Assembly: GCF_002159175.1 (NCBI RefSeq)
Contig: NZ_NFGZ01000002.1
Coordinates: 124,001 to 188,000, forward strand
Reading direction: 5' to 3'
Length of the DNA stretch: 64,000 nucleotides
Source of the DNA: Flavonifractor sp. An92
GTDB taxonomy: Bacteria; Bacillota; Clostridia; Oscillospirales; Oscillospiraceae
Shown: piece after piece, positions 50,350-59,165 of the stretch
Position numbering within the stretch: the first letter of the stretch is position 1
How the letters are laid out: each line of letters starts with the position of its first letter
Notes under the pieces: generated by a model
Seen by the model: only the letters and a program-made list of their open reading frames with translations
Databases searched by the model: none
What the model was told of the DNA's origin: nothing
Position numbers and translations under genes: made by a program

Positions 50350-52158
50350 TTAACTCAATTCGAACATGCCGTGGTAGAGCTGATAGTACTCTCCCTTCTG
50401 TTCCAGGAGGGAGGCGTGATTTCCCCGCTCCACCACCTGGCCGTGCTCCAGCACCAGAATGGCATCGGCGTTGCGCACGGTGGAGAGGCGGTGGGCGATG
50501 ACGAACACGGTGCGCCCCTCCATGAGCTGGTCCATGCCCTGCTCCACCAGCGCCTCGGTGCGGGTGTCGATGGAGGAGGTGGCCTCGTCCAGAATCAGCA
50601 CCGGCGGGTCGGCCACCGCCGCCCGGGCGATGGCGATGAGCTGCCGCTGGCCCTGGGAGAGGTTGGCGCCGTCGGCGGTGACCAGGGTGTCGTACCCCTG
50701 GGGGAGACGGCGGATGAAGGAGTCGGCGTTGGCGATCTTCGCCGCCTTCTCCACCTCCTCCTGGGTGGCGTCCAGCTTGCCGAAGCGGATGTTGTCCGCG
50801 ATGGTGCCGGTGAAGAGGTGGGTGTCCTGGAGCACGATGCCCAGCGAGCGGCGGAGATCGTCTTTTTTGATGTCCCGCACGTCGATGCCGTCGTAGGTCA
50901 CCCGACCGCCCTGTACGTCGTAAAAGCGGTTGATGAGGTTGGTGATGGTGGTCTTGCCCGCGCCGGTGGAGCCCACGAAGGCGATCTTCTGCCCCGGCTC
51001 GGCGTAGAGGCTGATGCCCTTCAGGATGGGGTGGTCCGCCTCGTATCCAAAGACCACGTCCTCAAAGCGCACCGCGCCCCGGAGGGGCGTGCTGTTCCCG
51101 TCGGGTTTGCGCCATTTCCAGCTGCCTTTCTTCTGCGCGGGGACCAGCTCCACCGTTCCCTCGTCCACCTCGGGGGGCAGGTCCATCACCTCAAAGACCC
51201 GCTCGGCGCCGGCCAGAGCGGCCAGAAGGAAATTGCTCTGCTGGGTGAACTGGTTGATGGGCATGGCGGACTGCCGCACAAAGACCAGGTAGCTGGCCAG
51301 GCTTCCCACGTCAGTGAGACCCTTCATGGCCATGAAGCCGCCCAGCACCGCCACAATGGCGTAGTTGATATAGGAGATACTCACCACCGCCGGGATCATG
51401 GTGGCGGCGTAGGCCTGGGCCCCGGTGCCCGAGCGGCGGAGGGCCTCGTTCTTCTCCGCAAAGGTCGTCCGGCTGGCCCCCTCGTGGTTAAAGACCTTCA
51501 CCACCTTCTGTCCGGCGGTCATCTCCTCAATAAAGCCGTCCAGATCGCCCAGACTGCGCTGCTGGCGGTGGTAGTAGGCCTTGCTCCGCCGGGCACTGAA
51601 GCGGATATACAGGAACATGACCACATAGCACACCGCCACTACCCCGGTGAGGGGGGCGTTGAGGATGAAGAGGAGGGTCAGGGTGCCCACCACCTGGATG
51701 AAGCTCTGGATGACCATGGCGAAGCTGTTGTTGAGGGCGTCGGCGATGGTGTCCACGTCGTTGGTGAAGTAGCTCATCACATCGCCGTGGCGGCTCTGGT
51801 CAAAAAAACGCAGGGGCAGCTTCTGGAGGTGGGAAAAGAGGTCCCGCCAGATGTCGAAGAGGATCTGCTGGGCGGCCTTCACCATGGTCTGGGTGTAACC
51901 CAGGGAGCACAGCGCGCCGGTGAGGTAGATGCCCGCCGTGAGGGCGGTGGCCCGGATGAGGTGGGAGAGTCCGCCCTCGGCGAGGCCGTTCACCAGGGGA
52001 CGGATCATGTAGGTACCCAGGAGGTTGCAAAGGGCGCTCACCGTCACCAGCACCGCCACGATGAGCAGCAGGAACTTGTGCCGCCCCATGTAGGACAGCA
52101 GGGTGCGCAGGGTATAGCGGAGGTTTTTCGGCTTCTTACCGCTGATCTGCCGCGCCAT
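50350..52158 (-). CDS. ABC exporter half-transporter B (membrane + ATPase)
   Basis: A 602-residue fused exporter. Six membrane segments (about 25-310), then ATPase with Walker A GSTGAGKTT (about 400), signature LSQGQRQ, Walker B LILDEATSS and switch AHRLST. It overlaps the upstream half-transporter gene by 23 bases, so the two likely form a heterodimer. MarR-linked pairs of this type usually export drugs or lipids. Confidence 0.94.
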   Translation of the reverse strand: MARQISGKKPKNLRYTLRTLLSYMGRHKFLLLIVAVLVTVSALCNLLGTYMIRPLVNGLAEGGLSHLIRATALTAGIYLTGALCSLGYTQTMVKAAQQILFDIWRDLFSHLQKLPLRFFDQSRHGDVMSYFTNDVDTIADALNNSFAMVIQSFIQVVGTLTLLFILNAPLTGVVAVCYVVMFLYIRFSARRSKAYYHRQQRSLGDLDGFIEEMTAGQKVVKVFNHEGASRTTFAEKNEALRRSGTGAQAYAATMIPAVVSISYINYAIVAVLGGFMAMKGLTDVGSLASYLVFVRQSAMPINQFTQQSNFLLAALAGAERVFEVMDLPPEVDEGTVELVPAQKKGSWKWRKPDGNSTPLRGAVRFEDVVFGYEADHPILKGISLYAEPGQKIAFVGSTGAGKTTITNLINRFYDVQGGRVTYDGIDVRDIKKDDLRRSLGIVLQDTHLFTGTIADNIRFGKLDATQEEVEKAAKIANADSFIRRLPQGYDTLVTADGANLSQGQRQLIAIARAAVADPPVLILDEATSSIDTRTEALVEQGMDQLMEGRTVFVIAHRLSTVRNADAILVLEHGQVVERGNHASLLEQKGEYYQLYHGMFELS

Positions 52159-53887
52159 GCGCCTCGCCTCCTTTCATCTGGGCCGCATAGATCTCCTGAT
52201 AGATGGGGTCGTGCGCCAGCAGCTCCCGGTGGGTGCCCACGGCGTGGATGGCGCCGTCGTCCAGAATGACGATCTGGTCGGCGTGCATCACCGAGGTGAG
52301 GCGCTGGGCGATGATGATCTTGGTCACCTGGGGGAGGGCGGAGAGGGCCGCGCGGATCTTCCCCTCGGTGGCGGTGTCCACCGCGCTGGTAGAGTCGTCG
52401 AAGATGAGGATTTTCGGGCGCTTGAGCAGCGTGCGGGCGATGCACAGCCGCTGCTTCTGGCCGCCGGAGACGTTCACGCCCCCCTGGCCCAGGTCGGCGT
52501 CCAGTCCGCCGGGCATCCGCTCCAGAAACTCGTCGGCGCAGGCGGTGCGGCAGGCGGCCCAGAGGGTTTCGTCATCGGCGTCCGGGTCGCCCCACTGGAG
52601 ATTTTCCCGCACGGTGCCGGAGAAGAGGACGTTTTTCTGGAGCACGATGCCCACCGCGTCCCGCAGGGCGGTGAGGTCGTACTCCCGCACGTCCCGGCCG
52701 CTCACCTTCACCACGCCTTCGGTGGTGTCGTAGAGCCGGGGAATGAGCTGCACCAGGGTGGTCTTGGCCGAGCCGGTGCCGCCCAGGATGCCCACCGTCT
52801 GGCCGGAGGTGATGTGGAGGTCCACTCCGGACAGGGCGTATTCCGCCGCGTCGGCGTGGTATTTGAAGGAGACTCCCTCAAAGTCCACGCTGCCGTCAGG
52901 CACCTCGGTGGCCGCATGGGGCGGGGAGGTGAGGTCCACCTCCTCCTGGAGCACCTCGCTGATGCGCCGGGCGCTGGCCAGGGAGCGGGTGAGGAGAAGA
53001 AAGACGTTGGAGATCATCATGAGGGAGTTCATCACCTGGAGCACATAGCTGAGAAAGCCGGTGAGCTCGCCCACCTGGAGCTTTCCCTCCAGGATCATGG
53101 TTCCGCCGAACCACAGGATGAGCACGATGGAGCTGTACATCACCAGCTGGAAGGCGGGCAGGTTCAGCACCGCGTAGTGGAAGGTCTTTTGGCTGGTGTC
53201 CATGAGCTCGGCGTTGACGGCCTGGAATTTTTCCTCCTCATACTCGCCGCGGACGAAGGCTTTTACCGCCCGGATGGCGGTGAGCCCCTCCTGGACCACG
53301 TGGTTGAGCTGGTCCACCGCCCGCTGGAGGCGGCTGTACATGGGGGCCACCCGGCGCACGATGAGAAAGAGGGTGATCCCCAGCAGGGGAGCGCACACCA
53401 GAAAGACCAGGGCCAGCTCCGCGTTCATCCAGAAGGAGAGGCCCACTCCCATCAGCAGCATCACGGGGCTGCGCAGCAGGGGCCGGAAGCCGCCGTTGAT
53501 GGCGTTCTGGAGCACGGTGACGTCTGTGGTCATGCGGGTGACCAGGGAGGAGGTGTCGAACCGGTCCAGATTGGAGAAGGCGTAGCGCTGGACCTGTTCA
53601 AACTGGGCCGCGCGCACCTGGGCGCCCCAGCCGTAGGCCGCCTGGGCGGCGTAGCGGGCATAGAGAAGCCCGGTGATGAGGGAGAGGACGGCGCAAATGC
53701 CCATCTGGACCCCCTTCACCACCAGGTAGTGCAGGTCCCCGTTCATGACGCCCACATCGATGAGGTCGGCCATGAGCACCGGGATGAGGAGCTCAAAAAA
53801 GGTCTCCACCAGCACCAGCGCGCCCCCGATGACCATGTCCCGCCGGTAGGGCCCCAGGTAGCGCAGCAGTCGGCGCAGATCGCTCAT
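52136..53887 (-). CDS. ABC exporter half-transporter A (membrane + ATPase)
   Basis: A 583-residue fused exporter with six membrane segments (about 15-290) and an ATPase. The Walker A reads GGTGSAKTT, with Ala in place of the usual Gly before the Lys, while signature VSGGQKQR and Walker B LIFDDSTSAVD are normal; D-D instead of D-E after Walker B suggests the degenerate site of a heterodimer. ATG 53887 overlaps the MarR stop by four bases; the longer frame upstream is MarR read out of frame. Confidence 0.94.
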   Translation of the reverse strand: MSDLRRLLRYLGPYRRDMVIGGALVLVETFFELLIPVLMADLIDVGVMNGDLHYLVVKGVQMGICAVLSLITGLLYARYAAQAAYGWGAQVRAAQFEQVQRYAFSNLDRFDTSSLVTRMTTDVTVLQNAINGGFRPLLRSPVMLLMGVGLSFWMNAELALVFLVCAPLLGITLFLIVRRVAPMYSRLQRAVDQLNHVVQEGLTAIRAVKAFVRGEYEEEKFQAVNAELMDTSQKTFHYAVLNLPAFQLVMYSSIVLILWFGGTMILEGKLQVGELTGFLSYVLQVMNSLMMISNVFLLLTRSLASARRISEVLQEEVDLTSPPHAATEVPDGSVDFEGVSFKYHADAAEYALSGVDLHITSGQTVGILGGTGSAKTTLVQLIPRLYDTTEGVVKVSGRDVREYDLTALRDAVGIVLQKNVLFSGTVRENLQWGDPDADDETLWAACRTACADEFLERMPGGLDADLGQGGVNVSGGQKQRLCIARTLLKRPKILIFDDSTSAVDTATEGKIRAALSALPQVTKIIIAQRLTSVMHADQIVILDDGAIHAVGTHRELLAHDPIYQEIYAAQMKGGEAHGAADQR

Positions 53888-54318
53888 GACGGCGCCTCCT
53901 CTCCAATCTGGAGGTTCTGATAGGCACGCCGGAGAAACTCGGAGAACTGGGCCCGTTCCTCCGGCGTGAAGCCCCGGAGGGCCTCCTCCTCCAACGCCTT
54001 GCCCTCCTTCTTCCAGGCGGCGGTAGCCGCCTGCCCGGCCTCCGTGAGGGAAAAGCGGTCGCAGCGGCGGCTGCCCTCGTCGGGTTCGCGGGCGACGAAG
54101 CCGCCCTTCTCCAGCACGTCCAGCATCCGGCACACCGCCGCCGGGTCGATCTCGAAATAGTCGGCCAGCTCCCGCTGCCGGCAGGGCCCGTGGGCGCTGA
54201 GGTAGGAGAGCAGCTTGGGCTGACCGGGGCCTAAGCCCAGCTCCCGCAGGCAGGGCTGGAGCCGGTTCCGGTGGGCGTGAAACGCCCGGTAGAGCAGCAT
54301 CTGAAAGGTCCGCTCCAT
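53884..54318 (-). CDS. MarR-family transcriptional regulator
   Basis: A 144-residue winged-helix protein. Recognition region LADYFEIDPAAVCRMLDVLEKGGFVAREPD (about 54-83) with the wing and paired terminal helices. ATG 54318 follows AAAGGAGG; an upstream ATG at 54390 lies within the promoter. It begins the transcript of two ABC exporters, and two matching palindromes overlap its start site, so it is likely their autoregulated repressor. Confidence 0.92.
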   Translation of the reverse strand: MERTFQMLLYRAFHAHRNRLQPCLRELGLGPGQPKLLSYLSAHGPCRQRELADYFEIDPAAVCRMLDVLEKGGFVAREPDEGSRRCDRFSLTEAGQAATAAWKKEGKALEEEALRGFTPEERAQFSEFLRRAYQNLQIGEEAPS

Positions 54319-54334
54319 CTTCCAACCTCCTTTG

Positions 54335-54390
54335 ATTGACATGTCAATTATTGATATATCAATTATAAAGACATCCAAAAGAAAAGTCAA
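54335..54390 (-). promoter_or_regulatory. MarR promoter with two tandem palindromic operators
   Basis: On the minus strand TTGACT (54385-54390), 17 bases, TATAAT (54362-54367). Two perfect 14-base palindromes of form ATTGAyATrTCAAT lie at 54335-54348 and 54350-54363, 15 bases centre to centre, covering the start site and touching the -10. Confidence 0.85.
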
Positions 54391-54401
54391 TCAAATGAAG
54401 G

Positions 54402-54430
54402 TTGACTTCCGTTCCCGCCTTTGCTATTCT
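54402..54430 (+). promoter_or_regulatory. Promoter of the TlpA-like gene cluster
   Basis: TTGACT (54402-54407), 17 bases, TATTCT (54425-54430), divergent from the MarR promoter. Confidence 0.7.
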
Positions 54431-54462
54431 CTAACCATTCTTGAAATAAGGAGGGGATTTTC

Positions 54463-55083
54463 ATGACCCTGTTTCGTAAAGCCATTCCCGCCGCCGCTCT
54501 GGCGCTGGCAGTGACTCTCTCTGCCTGTTCCGGCGGCACGGGCTCTGAGCCCACCGCGGTGCCTTCTGCGGCGCCTACTGCGGAGCCTACCGCCACACCG
54601 GCCGCCCAGGAGAGCGCCGGGCAGACCACCGGCGTGCTCAGCACCTTCACCGCCACCGACCTGGACGGCAACGAGGTGGACCAGTCCATCCTGGAGGGCC
54701 ACAAGCTGACCATGGTCAATGTGTGGGGCACCTTCTGCGGGCCCTGCAAGCAGGAGATGCCGGACCTCGCCCAGCTCCATGAGGAGTACGCCGACCAGGG
54801 TGTGCAGATCGTGGGCCTGGTCAGCGACGTGCTCACCCAGGACGGCTCCCTGGACGAGAGCCTGGTGGAGGATGCCCGCACCATCGCCTCCGAGAGCGGC
54901 GTCACCTACACCAATCTCCTGCCCTCCCAGGATCTCTACGGCATTTTGAGCCAGATCTACGCCCTGCCCTCTACCTTCTTCGTGGACGAGCACGGGGTCC
55001 AGGTGGGCACCCTCTACATGGGCGCCAAGGACAAGGACGGCTGGGCCGCCGTCATCGACGAGATGCTGGAGGAAGTGGGATGA
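54463..55083 (+). CDS. TlpA-like thiol-disulfide lipoprotein
   Basis: A 206-residue lipoprotein. Lipobox LSAC (Cys near 22), a Thr/Ala/Pro linker with repeats TAVPSAAPTAEPT, then a thioredoxin fold (about 60-206) with active site CGPC in WGTFCGPCKQEMP. It should act as an extracytoplasmic thiol reductase. The stop overlaps the start of the 48-residue CXXC peptide gene (ATGA), and the next gene is a ferredoxin-like membrane protein, a recurrent Clostridial redox set. Confidence 0.93.
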   Translation: MTLFRKAIPAAALALAVTLSACSGGTGSEPTAVPSAAPTAEPTATPAAQESAGQTTGVLSTFTATDLDGNEVDQSILEGHKLTMVNVWGTFCGPCKQEMPDLAQLHEEYADQGVQIVGLVSDVLTQDGSLDESLVEDARTIASESGVTYTNLLPSQDLYGILSQIYALPSTFFVDEHGVQVGTLYMGAKDKDGWAAVIDEMLEEVG

Positions 55084-55226
55084 GCGCCGCCAAGCGCTGG
55101 GTCCCGGGGGCCGTCCTGGCGGCTGTGGGGCTGGTGCTGATGCTGGCGGGCTATGGCGCGGGGGGCGCCGACGTGGTGTTCAGCAAGGCGGTCAACATCT
55201 GTCTGGAGTGCATCGGCATTGGGTAA
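55080..55226 (+). CDS. CD1871A-family CXXC-motif small membrane protein
   Basis: A 48-residue protein starting MSAAKRWVPGAVLAAVG, with one membrane helix (about 9-27) and the C-terminal motif CLECIGIG (a CxxC pair). It starts in the four-base overlap with the TlpA-like gene and ends inside the likely start of the next gene. The motif and position match the small CD1871A-type proteins of Clostridia. It is probably a redox-active partner of the TlpA-like protein and the ferredoxin. Confidence 0.85.
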   Translation: MSAAKRWVPGAVLAAVGLVLMLAGYGAGGADVVFSKAVNICLECIGIG

Positions 55227-56088
55227 GATACCGCGCGCGCTAAAGCGCCGGGCCCGGCTCCTGGTGCAGCTGGGCTGGGCCGCCCTCTCCAACGGCTATG
55301 TCCAGGGGTTCCTGGGCGGCAAGATCTGGCGGGGCGGGACGAAAGCCTTCTGTGTGCCCGGCCTCAACTGCTACTCCTGCCCCGGCGCGCTGGGAGCCTG
55401 CCCCCTGGGCTCCCTCCAGGTCTCCCTTGCCACCCACAGCGGCCGGGGCACCGCCTATGTGCTGGGCTTCCTCATTCTGGTGGGGGCCCTTATCGGCCGG
55501 GGCGTGTGCGGCTGGCTGTGCCCCTTCGGACTGGTGCAGGACCTTTTGCATAAAATCCCCTTCCCCCAAAAGCTGCGCAAGCTCCCCGGAGATCGGGTGC
55601 TGAAGTGGCTGAAATACCTGCTGCTGGCCGGGTTCGTGGTGATTCTCCCTCTCTTCGCGTTGGACGCCTTCGGACAGGGAACCACCTGGTTCTGCAAGTA
55701 CGTCTGTCCCTCCGGCACCCTCCTGGCCGGGTGGCCCCTGGCCGCCGCCAATGAGGGCTTAAGAGGGGCGCTGGGGTGGCTCTTTACCTGGAAGAGCGCC
55801 ATCCTGATCGTGCTGATCCTGCTGTCGGTGGTGGTCTACCGGCCCTTCTGCCGGTATCTGTGCCCCCTGGGGGCGCTGTACGGCCTCTTTAACCCGGTGT
55901 CCCTGGTGCGCATCCGGGTGTCGGAGGCCAAGTGCATCTCCTGCGGGGCCTGCCAGAAGGCCTGCGGGCTGGACATCCCGGTGTGGAAAACCCCCAACAG
56001 CCCCGAGTGCATCCGCTGCGGCAAGTGCTTTGCCGCCTGCCCCCACGCGGCCCTCTCGGTGTCGCCGGGGAAAAAGGAGATTTCCTAA
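55219..56088 (+). CDS. NapH-like membrane 4Fe-4S protein
   Basis: A protein of about 289 residues. Four or five membrane segments, cytosolic CGWLCPFG and CRYLCPLG motifs typical of NapH/CcoG-type quinol-linked proteins, an unusual N-terminal [14 protein letters not shown] and two C-terminal 4Fe-4S sets ([22 protein letters not shown]). It likely passes electrons across the membrane to the TlpA-like thiol protein via the CXXC peptide. The start is uncertain: TTG 55219 overlaps the preceding stop and has GGAG upstream; the frame is open from 55153. Confidence 0.9.
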   Translation: MGKIPRALKRRARLLVQLGWAALSNGYVQGFLGGKIWRGGTKAFCVPGLNCYSCPGALGACPLGSLQVSLATHSGRGTAYVLGFLILVGALIGRGVCGWLCPFGLVQDLLHKIPFPQKLRKLPGDRVLKWLKYLLLAGFVVILPLFALDAFGQGTTWFCKYVCPSGTLLAGWPLAAANEGLRGALGWLFTWKSAILIVLILLSVVVYRPFCRYLCPLGALYGLFNPVSLVRIRVSEAKCISCGACQKACGLDIPVWKTPNSPECIRCGKCFAACPHAALSVSPGKKEIS

Positions 56089-56091
56089 ATC

Positions 56092-56123
56092 ATACGCCGC
56101 CCCTGGACAAGGGGCGGCGTATG
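56092..56123. terminator. Hairpin between the redox cluster and glpK
   Basis: CATACGCCGCCCC pairs with GGGGCGGCGTATG around a short loop. There is no T-run, so termination is likely but weaker. Confidence 0.55.
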
Positions 56124-56162
56124 CCGTATCATGGTACTAAAAACAGACGAGGAGGTTTCCCT

Positions 56163-57650
56163 ATGGCCACCTATCTTCTGGCTCTGGACCAGGGTACCAC
56201 CAGCTCCCGGGCCATCCTCTTTGACTCGCACCAGAACATCGTGGGCGTGGCCCAAAAGGAGTTCAACCAGTTCTACCCCCGGGAGGGCTGGGTGGAGCAC
56301 GACGCCATGGAGATCTGGTCCTCCCAGTACGGCGTGATGATGGAGGTGATCGCCAAGACCGGCGTCTCTCCCAAGGAGATCGCCGCCATCGGCATCACCA
56401 ACCAGCGTGAGACCACGGTCCTGTGGGACAAGGAGACCGGCAAGCCCATCCACAACGCCATCGTCTGGCAGTGCCGCCGCACCGCGCCCATGGTGGACGA
56501 GCTGCTGGAGCGGGGGCTGGGGGACCACATCCGCGCCGTCACCGGTTTGGTGCCCGACGCCTATTTCTCCGCCACCAAGATCGCCTGGCTCCTGGACCAC
56601 GTGGAGGGGGCCCGGGACCTGGCGAAGCGGGGGAGGCTCCTCTTCGGTACGGTGGACACCTGGCTTCTGTGGAAGCTCACCGGCGGGGCAGTCCACGCCA
56701 CCGACTACACCAACGCCTCCCGCACCATGCTCTTTGACATCCACCGCCTGTGCTGGGATGAGACGCTGCTGGAGGCGCTGAACATCCCCGAAAACATCCT
56801 CCCCGCCGTTGCCCCCTCGGGCACGGTCTATGGCCGCACCGACATCCAGGGCGTCAAGGTCCCCATCGCCGGTATGGCGGGCGACCAGCAGGCCGCCCTC
56901 TTCGGCCAGACCTGCTTCGCCCCCGGTGACGCCAAGAACACCTACGGCACCGGTTGCTTCCTGTTGATGAACACGGGCAAATCCCCCTGCGTCAGCCAGA
57001 ACGGGCTTATCACCACCCTGGCCGCCACCGCCGCCGGCGGGGCGGTGGAGTACGCCCTGGAGGGCTCCGTCTTTGTGGGCGGGGCGGTGATCCAGTGGCT
57101 GCGGGACGAGCTCCACTTCTTCACCGACAGCCGGGACGCGGAGTACTATGCCCAGAAGGTGGAGGACACGGGCGGCGTGTACCTGGTGCCCGCCTTCACC
57201 GGCCTGGGGGCCCCCTACTGGGACATGTACGCCCGGGGGACCATGGTGGGCCTCACCCGGGGCACCAAGCGGGAGCACATCATCCGGGCGGCTCAGGAGT
57301 CCATCGCCTACCAGGTGGCTGACCTGGTGGGGGCCATGGAGAAGGACACCGGGCTCCCCCTGTCCTGCCTGCGGGCCGACGGCGGCGCCAGCCGGGACGG
57401 CTTCCTCATGCAATTCCAGGCTGATGTGCTGGGCCGGGACGTGGTGCGCCCGGTGGTGCGGGAGACCACCGCCCTGGGCGCGGCCTTCCTGGCGGGGCTC
57501 ACCGTGGGAGTGTGGAAGGACCGGGAGGAGCTGCGCGCCCTCTGGTGCCGGGATACCACCTTCGCCCCCTCCATGGAGGAAAACCGCCGTGCCGCCCTTC
57601 TGGACGGCTGGCACAAGGCGGTGGAGCGCAGCCGGGGCTGGGCACGCTGA
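56163..57650 (+). CDS. glpK: Glycerol kinase GlpK
   Basis: A 495-residue FGGY kinase phosphorylating glycerol. N-terminal LDQGTTSSR (7-15), [10 protein letters not shown] near 80, [13 protein letters not shown] near 240 and the FGGY signature near 370. The ATG at 56163 follows GAGGAGG; the frame is open upstream through the ferredoxin gene and that part is rejected. No glpF or glpO is adjacent; gpsA elsewhere in the window provides the anabolic route to the same product. Confidence 0.96.
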   Translation: MATYLLALDQGTTSSRAILFDSHQNIVGVAQKEFNQFYPREGWVEHDAMEIWSSQYGVMMEVIAKTGVSPKEIAAIGITNQRETTVLWDKETGKPIHNAIVWQCRRTAPMVDELLERGLGDHIRAVTGLVPDAYFSATKIAWLLDHVEGARDLAKRGRLLFGTVDTWLLWKLTGGAVHATDYTNASRTMLFDIHRLCWDETLLEALNIPENILPAVAPSGTVYGRTDIQGVKVPIAGMAGDQQAALFGQTCFAPGDAKNTYGTGCFLLMNTGKSPCVSQNGLITTLAATAAGGAVEYALEGSVFVGGAVIQWLRDELHFFTDSRDAEYYAQKVEDTGGVYLVPAFTGLGAPYWDMYARGTMVGLTRGTKREHIIRAAQESIAYQVADLVGAMEKDTGLPLSCLRADGGASRDGFLMQFQADVLGRDVVRPVVRETTALGAAFLAGLTVGVWKDREELRALWCRDTTFAPSMEENRRAALLDGWHKAVERSRGWAR

Positions 57651-57695
57651 TGGAAAATTGTTTCACAGGGCCTCTCCTTTTCAGTCCTTTTTCCC

Positions 57696-57724
57696 TTGCG
57701 GCCTCTGGGAGAAAGTTGTAAAAT
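57696..57724 (+). promoter_or_regulatory. Promoter of the unknown gene at 57752
   Basis: TTGCGG (57696-57701), 17 bases, TAAAAT (57719-57724). Confidence 0.6.
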
Positions 57725-57751
57725 AGAACTGATGTTAGACAGGAGGCCCGA

Positions 57752-58198
57752 ATGATGCAGATTGACTCTTATTCCTTTGACTGCGGCCAGATCGACGGCT
57801 TCAACCGTCTGGTGGCGCTGGGCGTCAAGTCCCTGGCCATGCTTCGCCCCCAGCCCAGCCGGGAGGCGCGGGAGGCCCTGATCGAATACGCCCACGAGAA
57901 TTGCCGCCGGTACGGGACCAAGCTCTACCCGGAGGACGATCCCCTCGTCACCGACCTGCTCCCCCTCTCGGAGAGCAAGGGAACGTATAACATCCTGCTC
58001 TACCGGGATGACCATGTGATCGAGGACTACATCCGCCTCAAGGAGCGCAAGGAGTCCATGGTGGCCAACCGGGTCTACTTTGGCGGCAACCGCAGCCGGG
58101 TGGCCTGGGACCTGGGACGGCTCCTCTCCTATCCGGAGGAGGCCATCCGCCGGCTCATCGCCGACAACACCGACAAAGAGAGCATTTCCACGACTTAA
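57752..58198 (+). CDS. Uncharacterised 148-residue protein
   Basis: I do not recognise the family. A soluble, mixed alpha/beta protein without signal peptide or membrane segment. Charged, with motifs YDLL-like LVTDLLPLSE, YNILLYRDDHVIEDY and NRVYFGGNRSRVAWDLGRLLSYPEEAIRRL. Codon use and base composition match its neighbours and it has its own promoter, AGGAGG site and terminator, so it is a real gene. ATG 57752 or the next codon (57755) may be the start. Possibly a small regulatory or nucleotide-binding protein, but that is a guess. Confidence 0.75.
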   Translation: MMQIDSYSFDCGQIDGFNRLVALGVKSLAMLRPQPSREAREALIEYAHENCRRYGTKLYPEDDPLVTDLLPLSESKGTYNILLYRDDHVIEDYIRLKERKESMVANRVYFGGNRSRVAWDLGRLLSYPEEAIRRLIADNTDKESISTT

Positions 58199-58205
58199 AC
58201 GAGCC

Positions 58206-58234
58206 AAACAGGGACCGCCTGGCGGTCCCTGTTT
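58206..58234 (+). terminator. Terminator after the unknown gene
   Basis: AAACAGGGACCGCC (58206-58219) pairs with GGCGGTCCCTGTTT (58221-58234). Confidence 0.85.
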
Positions 58235-58258
58235 CTGTGCGTATCGGGAGGAATTTTG

Positions 58259-59128
58259 TTGAAGCAACATTATAAAGGTATCCTGTGTATTCTGTCCGCC
58301 GCCTTTTTCTTCGCCCTCATGGCCCTGTTCGTGCGGGAGGCGGGGGACCTGCCCTCCATCCAGAAGAGCTTTTTCCGCAATCTGGTGGCCATGTTCGCCG
58401 CCGTGGTCCTGCTGGTCCGAAATCCGCAGAAGGTGACCATGACCGGGAAGAGCTGGTGGTACCTCTTCCTGCGGGCCCTCTTCGGTACCCTGGGGGTGCT
58501 GGGCAATTTCTACGCCGTGGACCACCTGCTCCTGGCCGACGCCTCCATGCTGAATAAAATGTCCCCCTTTTTTGCCATTCTGTTCAGCTTCTTCCTGCTG
58601 CGGGAGAAGATCACGCCGGTCCAGGGCGCCCTGGTGCTGATGGCCTTCGGCGGGGCCGTCCTCATCCTGCGGCCCAGCGGGGAAAACCTGGACCTGTTCC
58701 CCGCCCTCATCGGGCTGGCGGGGGGCGCCTGCGCGGGGCTTGCGTATACCATGGTGCGCTGCCTCAGCCAGCAGGGGGTGAAGGGGCCCTTCATCGTGTT
58801 CGCCTTCTCCGCCTTCTCCTGTGTGGTGACCCTGCCGGTGCTGTTGCTGGACTTCCACCCCATGACCGGGGAGCAGCTGGGCTTCCTCCTGCTGGCCGGT
58901 GTGGCCGCCGCGGGGGGCCAGTTCTCCATCACCGCAGCCTACTCCTTCGCCCCGGCCCGGGAGCTGTCGGTGTACGACTACACCCAGGTGCTCTTCTCCG
59001 CTCTGTTGGGGTTCCTCTTCTTCCGGCAGACGCCGGACCTCATCAGCTGGCTGGGCTACGCCGTCATCTGCGGTGCGGGAGTGCTGATGTTCCTCTACAC
59101 CAAGCGGCAGGACGCCAGACAAGCTTAA
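58259..59128 (+). CDS. EamA/DMT-family transporter
   Basis: A 289-residue protein with ten membrane segments in two EamA repeats (about 1-140 and 150-289), starting KQHYKGILCILSAAFFFALMALFVRE. Substrate unknown; relatives export amino acids or metabolites. TTG 58259 is preferred (seven bases after GGGAGG); the adjacent TTG at 58256 is possible. Confidence 0.9.
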   Translation: MKQHYKGILCILSAAFFFALMALFVREAGDLPSIQKSFFRNLVAMFAAVVLLVRNPQKVTMTGKSWWYLFLRALFGTLGVLGNFYAVDHLLLADASMLNKMSPFFAILFSFFLLREKITPVQGALVLMAFGGAVLILRPSGENLDLFPALIGLAGGACAGLAYTMVRCLSQQGVKGPFIVFAFSAFSCVVTLPVLLLDFHPMTGEQLGFLLLAGVAAAGGQFSITAAYSFAPARELSVYDYTQVLFSALLGFLFFRQTPDLISWLGYAVICGAGVLMFLYTKRQDARQA

Positions 59129-59165
59129 AAAATGGTCACGCTCTTGAGAGCGTGACCATTTTTTT
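59127..59165. terminator. Bidirectional terminator after the DMT gene
   Basis: AAAAAATGGTCACGCTC (59127-59143) and its complement (59148-59164) with a short loop. Confidence 0.93.

Noticed and set aside
50371-54325. Long plus-strand ORFs opposite the ABC exporter pair, and the 729-codon minus frame
   Set aside because: The plus frames are antisense. The first 146 codons of the minus frame are marR read out of frame, so half-transporter A starts at 53887.
55153-55218. Upstream start for the NapH-like gene
   Set aside because: This stretch overlaps the CXXC peptide gene in another frame and lacks family similarity; the TTG at 55219 is more plausible.
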